This document shows positions 43,771 to 53,602 of a DNA stretch of 64,000 nucleotides, piece after piece. Source of the stretch: Palsa-504 sp963744575 (GTDB lineage Bacteria > Actinomycetota > Actinomycetes > Streptosporangiales > Streptosporangiaceae). The DNA lies in NCBI GenBank assembly GCA_963744575.1, contig CAVUUF010000014.1:310001-374000 (forward strand). Direction: 5' to 3'. The stretch's first letter is position 1; the number at the start of each line of letters is the position of its first letter. The notes beneath the pieces are model-generated. The model saw only the letters and a list, made by a program, of their open reading frames with translations, did no database searches and was not told the origin of the DNA. The translations under genes and the position numbers were made by a program.

Positions 43771-45429
43771 GTGACCGTAAACGCGGATGTCGTGGTGGTG
43801 GGCGGCGGGCACAACGGGCTGGTCGCCGCGGCCTACCTGGCCCGGGCCGGGCTGACCACGGTGGTGTGCGAGCGGCGCGGGGTTACCGGCGGGGCGGCGG
43901 TCAGCGAGCATCCGTTCGGGCCGGACTACACGGTGACGTCGCTGTCCTACGTGGTCTCGCTGCTGCCACCGGACCTGGTCCGCGACCTGCGCCTCGAGCA
44001 GCACGGGTACCACGTGTACCCGCAGGGGCCCTACTTCGCGCCCCGGGCCGACGGCCGCTACCTGCGGCTGCCTCACGACCCAGCGGAGCGGCACGCCGAG
44101 ATCGCCAGGTTCTCCGCCGCGGACGCCGACGCCTACCCCCGGTACGAGGAGCACCTGGCCGGCATCGGACAGGTGCTCGGCCCGCTGCTGCACCAGATCC
44201 CGCCGCGGCTCGGGTCACGGCGGCCGCAGGACCTGCTGCGGCAGGCGCGGCTGCTCACCAGCCTGCGCGGCGTGGACGAACGCGGTGCGGTAGACGTGAC
44301 GCGGCTGCTCACCGGCAGCATCGCCGACCTGCTCGAGGGCTACTTCGAAAGCGACGCGATGCGAGGCCTGCTGTCGGTGTCCGGCGTGATCGGCACCTGG
44401 GCCGGCCCGCGGTCGGCCGGGACCGCGTACGTGATGCTGCACCATCACATCGGCGAGACCGATGGGGCGGCGGGTGCCTGGGGCTTCCCACGGGGCGGCA
44501 TGGGCGGGGTGTCCGGCGCGCTGGCCCGGGCGGCGCGGATGTTCGGCGCGCAGATCAAGACCGACGCCGAGGTGGCGCAGATCCGCACCTCAGGCGGCCG
44601 GGTGACCGGGGTCACGCTGGCAGGCGGCCAATCCATCGACGCGCCGGTGGTCGTCACCACCGCGCACCCGCATATCTCATTCCTGCGGCTAATCGACCCG
44701 GTGGAGTTGCCCGCCGACTTTGTCGCTGACATCCGCGGCTGGCGCAGCCGCAGCGGCACCGTGAAGATCAACCTGGCGCTGGACCAGCTGCCAGTGTTCA
44801 CCAGCTACCCGGAGCCCGATCCGTCGGTCTACGGCGGCACGATCGCACTGGCGGAGTCGCTCGACGACATCGAGACCGCGTTCCAGCAGGCCGTCTCCGG
44901 CAGACCGGCCACGCTGCCGTTTGCCGATATCTGCATCCCCAGCGTGTTCGACGACTCGCTGGCCCCGGCCGGTAGGCACGTCATGTCGATGTTCACCCAG
45001 TGGGTGCCGTGCACGTACGCCGACGCCCCGCAAACGTCCGAACTCGAGGCCTACGCCGACCGGGTGCTCGCCCGGGTGGAGAAGGTGGCGCCCGGGTTCA
45101 CCGACTCGATACTGCACCGGCAGGTGATCGGACCGCACCAGATGCAGGAGGAGTACGGGCTGGTCGGCGGGAACATCTTCCACGGGGAACTGTCACTGGG
45201 ACAGATGTTCCACGCCAGGCCGGCGGCCGGCTACGCCGACCTGCGGACGCCGATCCGGGGGCTGTACCAGGCAGGTTCGGCCACCCACGGGGGCGGCGGG
45301 GTCACCGGCATCCCGGGCCGCAACGTGGTGCGCCAAGTCCTCGCCGACCGCCGCGCCGAACGCTGGCGCCGCCGGATACCCGCTGTCCGCCGTGACCGCA
45401 CCGGGAAGCCGTCGACGCATGCTCGGTGA
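43771..45429 (+). CDS. FAD-dependent oxidoreductase, PYROXD2/phytoene-desaturase-like
   Basis: A 552-residue flavoprotein with the dinucleotide fold DVVVVGGGHNGLVAAAYLARAG, ERRGVTGGAAVSE, and the C-terminal FAD segment LYQAGSATHGGGGVTGIPGRNVV, the layout of NAD(P)/FAD oxidoreductases of the PYROXD2/CrtI superfamily. No carotenoid genes are nearby, so desaturation of a carotenoid is unlikely; amine or small-molecule oxidation fits the neighbours better. GTG at 43771 with AAGGGG upstream is preferred to TTG at 43744. Its stop is eight bases from the first IS630 copy. Confidence 0.82.
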   Translation: MTVNADVVVVGGGHNGLVAAAYLARAGLTTVVCERRGVTGGAAVSEHPFGPDYTVTSLSYVVSLLPPDLVRDLRLEQHGYHVYPQGPYFAPRADGRYLRLPHDPAERHAEIARFSAADADAYPRYEEHLAGIGQVLGPLLHQIPPRLGSRRPQDLLRQARLLTSLRGVDERGAVDVTRLLTGSIADLLEGYFESDAMRGLLSVSGVIGTWAGPRSAGTAYVMLHHHIGETDGAAGAWGFPRGGMGGVSGALARAARMFGAQIKTDAEVAQIRTSGGRVTGVTLAGGQSIDAPVVVTTAHPHISFLRLIDPVELPADFVADIRGWRSRSGTVKINLALDQLPVFTSYPEPDPSVYGGTIALAESLDDIETAFQQAVSGRPATLPFADICIPSVFDDSLAPAGRHVMSMFTQWVPCTYADAPQTSELEAYADRVLARVEKVAPGFTDSILHRQVIGPHQMQEEYGLVGGNIFHGELSLGQMFHARPAAGYADLRTPIRGLYQAGSATHGGGGVTGIPGRNVVRQVLADRRAERWRRRIPAVRRDRTGKPSTHAR

Positions 45430-45434
45430 AGCGG

Positions 45435-46757
45435 CTAGTATGCCGCGCCTGAAATCCGGGATATATATTTTGCCAGTGAGTCCAGGATCTCGTCGGCGGT
45501 CTTGGTCCAGGTGAAGGGCCGGGGGTTCTTGTTCCAGTTCTCGATCCAGGCGCGGATGTCGGCCTCAAGGGCCTGCACGCTCTTGTGCACGCCGCGGCGG
45601 ATCATCTGATCGGTCAAGAAGCCGAACCACCGCTCCACCTGGTTGATCCAGGACGAGCCGGTGGGCGTGAAGTGCAGGCGGAACCTGGGGTGGCGGGCCA
45701 GCCAGGCCTGGATGACGGGGGTCTTGTGCGTGGCGAGGTTGTCGCAGACCAGGTGCACCTCGAGCCCGGCGGGCACGTTCTTGTCGATCCTGGCCAGGAA
45801 CTTCTTGAACTCTGCGGCCCGGTGGTGGTGGTGCAGGGCGTGGATGACAGTGCCGTCGGCGATGTTGAACGCGGCGAACAGGTCGGTCGTGCCGTGCCGG
45901 ACATAGTTGTGGCTGCGCCGCTCGGGCACGCCGGGCATCATCGGCAGCACCGGCTGGGACCGGTCCAGCGCCTGGATGCCGGACTTCTCATCCACGCACA
46001 GCACCACCGCCCGCTCCGGCGGGTTGTGGTACAGGCCGACGACGTTGACGACCTTCTCCACGAACAGCGGGTCCGAAGACAGCTTGAAGGTGCCGGTTAA
46101 GTGCGGCCTGAGGTCGAACTTGCGCCAGATCCGGCCGATCGTGGACTTGCTCAGCCCGGCCCGCTTCGCCATCGAGGCCCGCGACCAGTGCGTGGCGTCC
46201 TGCGGCATCTCCTCCAGCGTGGCGGTGATGACCTCTTCCACCTTGTCCAGCAGGATCGACGGCGGCCGGCCCGGCCGCGGCTCATCAGCCAGCCCGTCCA
46301 GCCGCTTCGCGGCGAACCTGCCGCGCCATTTGCCCACCGTCGCCGGATCGACCCGCAGATCCGCCGCGGCCTGCTTGTTCGTCGCCCCGTCCGCGCACGC
46401 CAGCACGATCTTGGCCCGCAGCGCCAGCGCCTGGGAGCTCTTGGCCCGCCGCGCCCACCGGGCCAGCTGATCCCGCTCCTCCTCCGTCAGCGCCAGCTCA
46501 GCCACCGGGCGCCCCGGCCGGTCATGATCGGCCAGCCCCGCCAGGCCATCTTCGGCGAACCGCCGCCGCCACTTGCGCACCGTCATCCGCGTCGACCCCA
46601 GCTCCGCGGCCACCCGCGCCACGCCCGACCCCGGCTCCGCGCACGCCAGCACGATCCGCGCCCGCTCCGCCAGCCACGGCAGCCCGCCCTGCGACCAGCG
46701 GCCAAGCTCAGCACGGTCATCATCAGTCAGCACCAGCGGCGCGGCAGTCTGCGACAT
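45435..46757 (-). CDS. IS630-family transposase, copy 1
   Basis: A 440-residue DDE transposase. Two helix-turn-helix segments form the N-terminal 130 residues (VARVAAELGSTRMTVRKWRRRF and NKQAAADLRVDPATVGKWRGRF). The DDE catalytic residues lie in VLCVDEKSGIQ, LVCDNLATHKTP and the Glu of SSWINQVERWFGF. The frame is complete and presumably active. The stop codon TAG is formed by the TA target duplication plus the G of CTAG, so termination depends on the insertion site. It differs from copy 2 at a few residues, e.g. VVNVVGL against VVDVVGL and the last ten residues. Confidence 0.92.
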   Translation of the reverse strand: MSQTAAPLVLTDDDRAELGRWSQGGLPWLAERARIVLACAEPGSGVARVAAELGSTRMTVRKWRRRFAEDGLAGLADHDRPGRPVAELALTEEERDQLARWARRAKSSQALALRAKIVLACADGATNKQAAADLRVDPATVGKWRGRFAAKRLDGLADEPRPGRPPSILLDKVEEVITATLEEMPQDATHWSRASMAKRAGLSKSTIGRIWRKFDLRPHLTGTFKLSSDPLFVEKVVNVVGLYHNPPERAVVLCVDEKSGIQALDRSQPVLPMMPGVPERRSHNYVRHGTTDLFAAFNIADGTVIHALHHHHRAAEFKKFLARIDKNVPAGLEVHLVCDNLATHKTPVIQAWLARHPRFRLHFTPTGSSWINQVERWFGFLTDQMIRRGVHKSVQALEADIRAWIENWNKNPRPFTWTKTADEILDSLAKYISRISGAAY

Positions 46758-46803
46758 GCCAACAGGCTACAGACTTAACACACCAATTTCAGGCGCCGGA
46801 TAC
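45438..46803 (-). mobile_element. IS630-family insertion sequence, copy 1
   Basis: 1366 bp with imperfect terminal inverted repeats (left GTATGCCGCGCCTGAAAT, right complement GTATCCGGCGCCTGAAAT). It is flanked by TA (45436-45437 and 46804-46805) within CTAG, the preferred IS630 target. The single transposase gene is intact. It shares its right-hand TA with copy 2. Confidence 0.9.
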
Positions 46804-48125
46804 TAGTATGATGCGCCGGAAATCTTTGCTATATATTTTGCCAGTGAGTCCAGGATCTCGTCGGCGGTCTTGGTCCAGGTGAAGGGCCGGGGGTTCTTGT
46901 TCCAGTTCTCGATCCAGGCGCGGATGTCGGCCTCAAGGGCCTGCACGCTCTTGTGCACGCCGCGGCGGATCATCTGATCGGTCAAGAAGCCGAACCACCG
47001 CTCCACCTGGTTGATCCAGGACGAGCCGGTGGGCGTGAAGTGCAGGCGGAACCTGGGGTGGCGGGCCAGCCAGGCCTGGATGACGGGGGTCTTGTGCGTG
47101 GCGAGGTTGTCGCAGACCAGGTGCACCTCGAGCCCGGCGGGCACGTTCTTGTCGATCCTGGCCAGGAACTTCTTGAACTCTGCGGCCCGGTGGTGGTGGT
47201 GCAGGGCGTGGATGACAGTGCCGTCGGCGATGTTGAACGCGGCGAACAGGTCGGTCGTGCCGTGCCGGACATAGTCGTGGCTGCGCCGCTCGGGCACGCC
47301 GGGCATCATCGGCAGCACCGGCTGGGACCGGTCCAGCGCCTGGATGCCGGACTTCTCATCCACGCACAGCACCACCGCCCGCTCCGGCGGGTTGTGGTAC
47401 AGGCCGACGACGTCGACGACCTTCTCCACGAACAGCGGGTCCGAAGACAGCTTGAAGGTGCCGGTTAAGTGCGGCCTGAGGTCGAACTTGCGCCAGATCC
47501 GGCCGATCGTGGACTTGCTCAGCCCGGCCCGCTTCGCCATCGAGGCCCGCGACCAGTGCGTGGCGTCCTGCGGCATCTCCTCCAGCGTGGCGGTGATGAC
47601 CTCTTCCACCTTGTCCAGCAGGATCGACGGCGGCCGGCCCGGCCGCGGCTCATCAGCCAGCCCGTCCAGCCGCTTCGCGGCGAACCTGCCGCGCCATTTG
47701 CCCACCGTCGCCGGATCGACCCGCAGATCCGCCGCGGCCTGCTTGTTCGTCGCCCCGTCCGCGCACGCCAGCACGATCTTGGCCCGCAGCGCCAGCGCCT
47801 GGGAGCTCTTGGCCCGCCGCGCCCACCGGGCCAGCTGATCCCGCTCCTCCTCCGTCAGCGCCAGCTCAGCCACCGGGCGCCCCGGCCGGTCATGATCGGC
47901 CAGCCCCGCCAGGCCATCTTCGGCGAACCGCCGCCGCCACTTGCGCACCGTCATCCGCGTCGACCCCAGCTCCGCGGCCACCCGCGCCACGCCCGACCCC
48001 GGCTCCGCGCACGCCAGCACGATCCGCGCCCGCTCCGCCAGCCACGGCAGCCCGCCCTGCGACCAGCGGCCAAGCTCAGCACGGTCATCATCAGTCAGCA
48101 CCAGCGGCGCGGCAGTCTGCGACAT
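46803..48125 (-). CDS. IS630-family transposase, copy 2
   Basis: A 440-residue transposase nearly identical to copy 1, with the same helix-turn-helix and DDE segments. Differences seen are HDYVRHG for HNYVRHG, VVDVVGL for VVNVVGL and IAKISGASY for ISRISGAAY at the C-terminus. The stop codon again uses the flanking TA followed by G. Both copies being intact suggests recent arrival. Confidence 0.92.
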   Translation of the reverse strand: MSQTAAPLVLTDDDRAELGRWSQGGLPWLAERARIVLACAEPGSGVARVAAELGSTRMTVRKWRRRFAEDGLAGLADHDRPGRPVAELALTEEERDQLARWARRAKSSQALALRAKIVLACADGATNKQAAADLRVDPATVGKWRGRFAAKRLDGLADEPRPGRPPSILLDKVEEVITATLEEMPQDATHWSRASMAKRAGLSKSTIGRIWRKFDLRPHLTGTFKLSSDPLFVEKVVDVVGLYHNPPERAVVLCVDEKSGIQALDRSQPVLPMMPGVPERRSHDYVRHGTTDLFAAFNIADGTVIHALHHHHRAAEFKKFLARIDKNVPAGLEVHLVCDNLATHKTPVIQAWLARHPRFRLHFTPTGSSWINQVERWFGFLTDQMIRRGVHKSVQALEADIRAWIENWNKNPRPFTWTKTADEILDSLAKYIAKISGASY

Positions 48126-48170
48126 GCCAACAGGCTACAGACTTAACACACCAATTTCAGGCGCCGGATA

Positions 48171-48171
<1 letters not shown>
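46806..48171 (-). mobile_element. IS630-family insertion sequence, copy 2 (tandem)
   Basis: Second 1366-bp copy in the same orientation as copy 1, separated from it only by the shared TA (46804-46805) and followed by TA at 48172-48173. Its left end (GTATGATGCGCCGGAAATC) is more diverged than that of copy 1, while the right ends are identical in the bases compared. Confidence 0.9.
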
Positions 48172-49310
<1,139 letters not shown>

Positions 49311-49396
49311 TCTTCCGCTGCGCGAGCGGAGCGGCGGCACGCAGTGGCGGGGGGCACGCGCCTGGTCCGTTCGGAATCCTGATCTTCTCCAAAGTA

Positions 49397-49424
49397 ATCT
49401 TTGCAAATAAAGCTTTGCAAAGAT
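49397..49424. promoter_or_regulatory. perfect 11-bp inverted repeat between divergent LLM and ArsR genes
   Basis: ATCTTTGCAAA and TTTGCAAAGAT (49397-49407 and 49414-49424) flank a 6-base spacer. The site is AT-rich in a GC-rich genome, lies 12 bases before the ArsR start and 87 before the LLM start, and is an excellent candidate for the operator bound by the adjacent ArsR-type protein controlling both directions. Confidence 0.7.
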
Positions 49425-49435
49425 ATCTTGGCATT

Positions 49436-50146
49436 ATGAGTGCGGACGAAGAGGCGCAGGACGGGACCGGCACGGGCGGAAAGGCGCGGGGGCGCGAGGG
49501 CGAGGAGGAGGCGCGGGGGCGCGAGGGCGAGGAGAAGGCGCGCGGCGAGGGCGGAGAGACGGCGCGGGGGCGGACGGTTACCAGGCTGACCGACCCGCGG
49601 GCGCTGCGGGCCTACGCGCATCCGGTGCGGATGGCGCTGGTGGGGCTGCTGCGCGCGGAGGGGCCGCTGACCGCGACGCGGGCCGCCGAACTGCTTGGCG
49701 AGTCGTCCGGGACGTGCTCGTTCCACTTGCGGCAGCTGGCCAGGTACGGGCTGGTCGAGGAGGCCGGCGGCGGGACCGGGCGGGAAAAGCCGTGGCGGGC
49801 CACCACGACGACGACCGACTGGGACCCGGTCACGGACACCCCGGAGATGGCCGCCGCGACCAGTCTGCTGGAGACGGTCGTCGCCGAGGGGCATTTCGCC
49901 CAGCTGATGCGCTGGCTGGAGGCCAGCCCGGAGCAGCCGCGGGAGTGGCAGGAAGCGGCCCGGCTCGGCGACCGGTTCCTCTGGGTCACCCCCGAGGAGC
50001 TGGCTGAACTGAACCGCAACGTGCGCGAACTGGTCGACAGGTACTTCGACCGCCAGCTCAGGCCCGAACTGCGGCCGCCGGGCGCGCGCCTGGTTACCTG
50101 GCTGGAAATCGCGTTCCCGAACGACTTCGGGGCCAGGGGGCGCTGA
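49436..50146 (+). CDS. ArsR-family winged-helix regulator
   Basis: A 236-residue DNA-binding protein. After an acidic/Gly-rich N-terminal 45 residues with a 27-bp coding duplication (ARGREGEEE repeated), the winged helix RALRAYAHPVRMALVGLLRAEGPLTATRAAELLGESSGTCSFHLRQLARYGLV is clear, followed by a helical C-terminal domain. ATG at 49436 has no ribosome binding site and is close to the operator, so a leaderless transcript is likely. One base separates it from the decayed MFS gene, a common ArsR-MFS drug-efflux pairing. Confidence 0.85.
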   Translation: MSADEEAQDGTGTGGKARGREGEEEARGREGEEKARGEGGETARGRTVTRLTDPRALRAYAHPVRMALVGLLRAEGPLTATRAAELLGESSGTCSFHLRQLARYGLVEEAGGGTGREKPWRATTTTTDWDPVTDTPEMAAATSLLETVVAEGHFAQLMRWLEASPEQPREWQEAARLGDRFLWVTPEELAELNRNVRELVDRYFDRQLRPELRPPGARLVTWLEIAFPNDFGARGR

Positions 50147-50147
50147 C

Positions 50148-51110
50148 ATGGTGCCGGCGCTGCTGCGTGACCGGGTGTTCCGGCGGTACTGGAGCGCCTC
50201 GACGATCTCGATGTTCGGCGACCAGATCTCCGGCCTCGCGCTGCCGCTGGCGGCCGTGCTCGCGCTGCACGCCGGCGCCGCCCAGATGGGCTACCTGACC
50301 GCGCTCGAGTGGCTGCCGAGCCTGCTGTTCGGGCTGCCCGCGGGGGCCTGGGTGGACCAGCACGGGCGGCGCAGGCGGATGATGATCGCGGCCGACCTGG
50401 GCCGGGCCGCGCTGTTCGCCAGCATCCCGGCCTGCTACGCGCTGCACGTGCTGTCGCTGGCGCAGCTCTTCGTGGTCACGTTCGGCGCCGGGACGCTGAG
50501 CATCCTGTTCAACGTGTCGGACGGGACCCTGTTCGTGTCGATCGTGGCGGCGGAGCGGTACCTGGACGGGCAGTCGCTGATCTACGGCAGCCGGGCACTG
50601 TCGTTCGTGAGTGGCCCGAGCGTCGGCGGCGTGCTGGTGCAGGCGCTGTCCGCCCCGCTCGCCGTGGTCGCCGACGCGGTGTCGTTCCTCGGCTCGGCGT
50701 TCTTCCTGGGCCGGATCCGGCCGGCCGAACCGCCGACCGACGACGAGCCGGGCTCGGTTCTGGCCGGTGCGCGCTTCATAGCCCGTTCGGCCCTGGTTCG
50801 TGCATCGCTGATCGCGGTGGGCACGATCAACTTCTTCAACCAGCATCGGGGCGATCTTCGCCGCGGTGATCCCGGACCGGCTGCGGTCCCGGGTGACCGG
50901 CGCGTTCCAGGCCGTCAACTACGGCACCCGGCCGCTGGGCGCGCTGCTCGGCGGGCTGCTGGGCAGCACGATCGGGCTGCGGCCCGCGCTGTGGGTCGCG
51001 GTCCTCGGCGGCGTGACCGGGTTCGTGCTGCTGCTGCCCACGCCGCTGCCGCGATACCGGCTGCCCGCGGCGGCCGGGTTACGGCTTAGTGCGCATGCCG
51101 GATACCTCGT
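50148..51110 (+). pseudogene. MFS transporter, internally deleted and frameshifted
   Basis: The first 231 codons encode the start of a major-facilitator protein (YWSASTISMFGDQISGLALPL, GAWVDQHGRRRRMMIAADLGR, SLIYGSRALSFVSGPSVGGVLVQ) to TINFFN. At about 50841 the frame shifts by one and continues as SIGAIFAAVIPDRLRSRVTGAFQAVNYGTRPLGALLGGLLG, the usual helix 10-11 region. About 130 residues are missing at the junction, so this is a deletion, not a simple sequencing slip. The C-terminal stop also seems lost. Function should be abolished. Confidence 0.8.
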
Positions 51111-51141
51111 GGCTACATCAGCTCGCGGCCGCCAGCCCCCG

Positions 51142-51750
51142 CTAGTGGTGGACGGCGGCAAGGAGGGCGGCGTAGGCGCGGACCAGGGCGGCATGCTCCA
51201 GCGGGAGCAGCGGGCTGTCCGGCTGGCAGCCCTGGGCCACCCACTGGTCGGACAGGTCCATTGCCTGGGCCCGGTGCACCGCGGCCGGGCGGACCGCCTC
51301 CTCGGGCTCGTCGTAGAGATAGGTGTACAGCCGGACCAGGGCCTCGACCAGCTCATCCTGGGTGGCACCCGGTTCGTGCTGGATCTCGCGGTGCACGCGC
51401 CACCATTCAACCTCGAGTTCGGCCGCCTTGGCCGGGTTGGACGGCTCGCCGTAGGTGAGCCTGACCAGCGCGTAGAACCGGCGCATGCAGGCCCGGGCGC
51501 GCTTGGGGTGATTGCCGGGATACGGCGCCCACAGCTGGCTGGCGTGCAGGACCAGCCAGGCGCCGTGCACGGTCCGGAACCAGTCCATGCCGAACCCCAC
51601 CCGGACCAGCCCGACCGACGCCCGCAGCACCTGGGGCCACTTGCGCAGGTAGTACCCCACCCACGCGCGGTACTCCAGGTCGGCGATCCGGACGGGATCG
51701 AAGGACCTGAGCCGCGTCGGCGTGCCCGTGCTGATCTTGCCAGTGCCCAT
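51142..51750 (-). CDS. conserved hypothetical protein, helical
   Basis: A 202-residue protein I do not recognise by function. It starts MGTGKISTGTPTRLRSFDPVRIADLEYRAWVGYYLRKW and is rich in Trp, Tyr and Ala, with predominantly helical stretches (VEWWRVHREIQHEPGATQDELVEALVRLYTYLYDEPEEAVRPAA). Similar proteins seem to occur in actinobacteria. No signal peptide or membrane helix. ATG at 51750 has GGGAGAGGC upstream. It converges with the MFS pseudogene. Confidence 0.65.
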   Translation of the reverse strand: MGTGKISTGTPTRLRSFDPVRIADLEYRAWVGYYLRKWPQVLRASVGLVRVGFGMDWFRTVHGAWLVLHASQLWAPYPGNHPKRARACMRRFYALVRLTYGEPSNPAKAAELEVEWWRVHREIQHEPGATQDELVEALVRLYTYLYDEPEEAVRPAAVHRAQAMDLSDQWVAQGCQPDSPLLPLEHAALVRAYAALLAAVHH

Positions 51751-51802
51751 TCGCTTGCCTCTCCCTGCCCGCTACCACGGCGCCCCCGCCCGTTCGGCGT
51801 CA

Positions 51803-52195
51803 TTACTCCTCCAGCGGGCCGGCGTCGGCGGGGACGTCGACCGAGTAGGGCCTGAGGATCTCCAGCGGGGCGATCTCCAGCGCGCGCTGGTGGGTAGAGG
51901 CCAGCACCACCGGGGCGGCGGCGCCGTCGCGGTGCGCCCGCAGCCAGTTGGCCGCGGTCACGCACCACCGGTCCCCCGCTACCAGGCCGGGGAACCTGAA
52001 CTGGGGCATCGGCGTGGACAGGTCGTTGCCGATGCTGCGCTGATGCTCGAGGAATTCGGTGGTCATCACCGCGCAGATGGTGTGGCTGCCCAGGTCCTCG
52101 GGGCCGGTCGTGCAGCATCCGTCCCGGTAGAAGCCGGTGAGCGGATCGGTTCCACATGGCTCCAACTCGCCGCCGAGCACGTTTCGGTCACCCAT
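51803..52195 (-). CDS. DUF2237 family protein
   Basis: A 130-residue protein covering the whole DUF2237 family: NVLGGELEPCGTDPLTGFYRDGCCTTGPEDLGSHTICAVMT, then GNDLSTP and FPGLVAGDRWCVTAANWLRA. The cysteines (PC, CC, IC, WC) are conserved and may bind metal. Function is unknown. ATG at 52195 is used; the much longer antisense frame over the Rieske gene is rejected. It is divergent from the Rieske gene. Confidence 0.85.
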   Translation of the reverse strand: MGDRNVLGGELEPCGTDPLTGFYRDGCCTTGPEDLGSHTICAVMTTEFLEHQRSIGNDLSTPMPQFRFPGLVAGDRWCVTAANWLRAHRDGAAAPVVLASTHQRALEIAPLEILRPYSVDVPADAGPLEE

Positions 52196-52307
52196 AAATG
52201 CAGTATCCGCACCGGGCCCGCCAGTCCGCAAGGTCACGTTGGGGCGGGCCAGGCTCGGTGGCCCGGCAGGTCGCGGCCTGGACAGGTCCGGGGGATCCGG
52301 CTTAGTC

Positions 52308-52327
52308 TTGACTGTATGGTCAGTCAA
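52308..52327. promoter_or_regulatory. 20-bp palindromic operator overlapping the Rieske start codon
   Basis: TTGACTGTATGGTCAGTCAA: arms TTGACTG and CAGTCAA, extended by one base on each side, with the ATG start inside the spacer. The same consensus recurs at 54800-54819. This is the form of a TetR-type operator, and binding would block initiation directly. No TetR gene is visible in the window. Confidence 0.7.
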
Positions 52328-53518
52328 GATTTTCGCGTCCGCTCGGCTTACGGCTCGCCCCCGGCGCCGCTCGATCGGGCTGAGCTGGAGCTGGCACTGC
52401 GGCCGTTCGGGGAAAGCCGGATGCTGCCACGGGCGGCGTATGTGGACCCCGCGGTGTTCGCCTGGGAGCAGCGGCACTTCTTCGGCGGCGGCTGGATGTG
52501 CGTGGCGCGCAGCGAGCAGCTGCCGGAGCCGGGCGACCAGCGCGCCGAGGCCACCGGGGAGGGGGGCGTGCTGCTGGTCCGCGGCGAGGACGGCGAGGTG
52601 CGGGCGTTCGCGAACAGCTGCCGCCACCGCGGTCACGAGCTGCTGCCGTGCGGTGCGACCGCCCGGGAGAAGATGATCATCTGCCCCTATCACGCCTGGA
52701 CGTACTCGCTGTCCGGCGAGCTGCGGGCCGCCGCGGGCTTCCGGAAGGTGCCCGGCTTCGACTTCGGCCAGTGGGGCCTGGCCCCGCTGCCGGTGACGGA
52801 GTGGCACGGGCTGGTGTTCGTGGATGGTTCGGGCGGCGCGGCCGGATCGCTGACCGAAACGCTGGCCAAGCTGGACGAGCTGGTCGCGCCGTACGAGCCG
52901 GAGCGGCTGGTGACCGCCGGGCGGCACAGCTACGACGCCGCGGCGAACTGGAAGACCCTCACCGAGAACTACCACGAGTGCTATCACTGCCCGTCCATCC
53001 ATCCCGAGCTCTGCCGGGTCAGCCCGCCCAAGAGCGGCGAGAACTACGCCGCCGACGGCGCCTGGATCGGCGGCTGGATGGACCTGCGAGACGGCATGGA
53101 GACGATGTCGCTTTCCGGCGCGAGCGGCGGCGTCCCGCTCCGCGGCCTGGACGCGCAGGGCCTGGGTACCGTCATCTACGTCAACATCTTCCCGAACGTG
53201 CTGCTCAGCCTGCATCCGGACTACGTGATGACGCACCGGCTTATCCCGGTGGCCGCGGACCGGACCACGATCGAGTGCACCTGGGCGTTCGCGCCCGAGG
53301 CGGTCGCCCGGCCGGACTTCGACCCGGCCTACGCGGTGGAGTTCTGGGACATCACCAACAAGCAGGACTGGGCCGCGTGCGAGTCGGTGCAGCGGGGACT
53401 GGCCTCGCCGCACGCCTCCCCCGGGCCGCTGTCGCCGGCCGAGGACGCGGTGTACTCCTACGTCACCAGCATCGCGCGGGGCTACCTGGGCCGACCTGTG
53501 TGGAGCCCGGTACCGTAA
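52316..53518 (+). CDS. Rieske non-haem iron oxygenase, alpha subunit
   Basis: Terminal oxygenase of a two-component system, 400 residues. The Rieske [2Fe-2S] ligands are Cys102, His104, Cys123 and His126 (CRHRGHE ... CPYHAW). The mononuclear iron histidines are His224 and His229 in ENYHECYHCPSIH, and the third ligand is probably Asp in the C-terminal NKQDWAACESVQ. The bridging acid between subunits is Glu221 rather than the Asp of naphthalene dioxygenase, a feature of carnitine/betaine-type oxygenases. ATG at 52316 lies inside the palindromic operator and has no ribosome binding site, so the transcript is probably leaderless. No dedicated reductase is in the window. Confidence 0.88.
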   Translation: MVSQDFRVRSAYGSPPAPLDRAELELALRPFGESRMLPRAAYVDPAVFAWEQRHFFGGGWMCVARSEQLPEPGDQRAEATGEGGVLLVRGEDGEVRAFANSCRHRGHELLPCGATAREKMIICPYHAWTYSLSGELRAAAGFRKVPGFDFGQWGLAPLPVTEWHGLVFVDGSGGAAGSLTETLAKLDELVAPYEPERLVTAGRHSYDAAANWKTLTENYHECYHCPSIHPELCRVSPPKSGENYAADGAWIGGWMDLRDGMETMSLSGASGGVPLRGLDAQGLGTVIYVNIFPNVLLSLHPDYVMTHRLIPVAADRTTIECTWAFAPEAVARPDFDPAYAVEFWDITNKQDWAACESVQRGLASPHASPGPLSPAEDAVYSYVTSIARGYLGRPVWSPVP

Positions 53519-53602
53519 GCAGCGTGAGCATACTTGACATGCCGGTGAAGACCCTTTCCGGGCAACACCCCTCACTCGGTTCCGCCGCGCCTCGGGGGTG
53601 GG

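Noticed and set aside
46101..46778. Plus-strand frames inside both IS630 copies
   Set aside because: Identical antisense frames occur in both copies and carry no domain; they mirror the transposase.
51803..53575. 590-codon minus frame over the Rieske gene
   Set aside because: Only the last 130 codons are a real DUF2237 gene; the rest is antisense of the Rieske gene.
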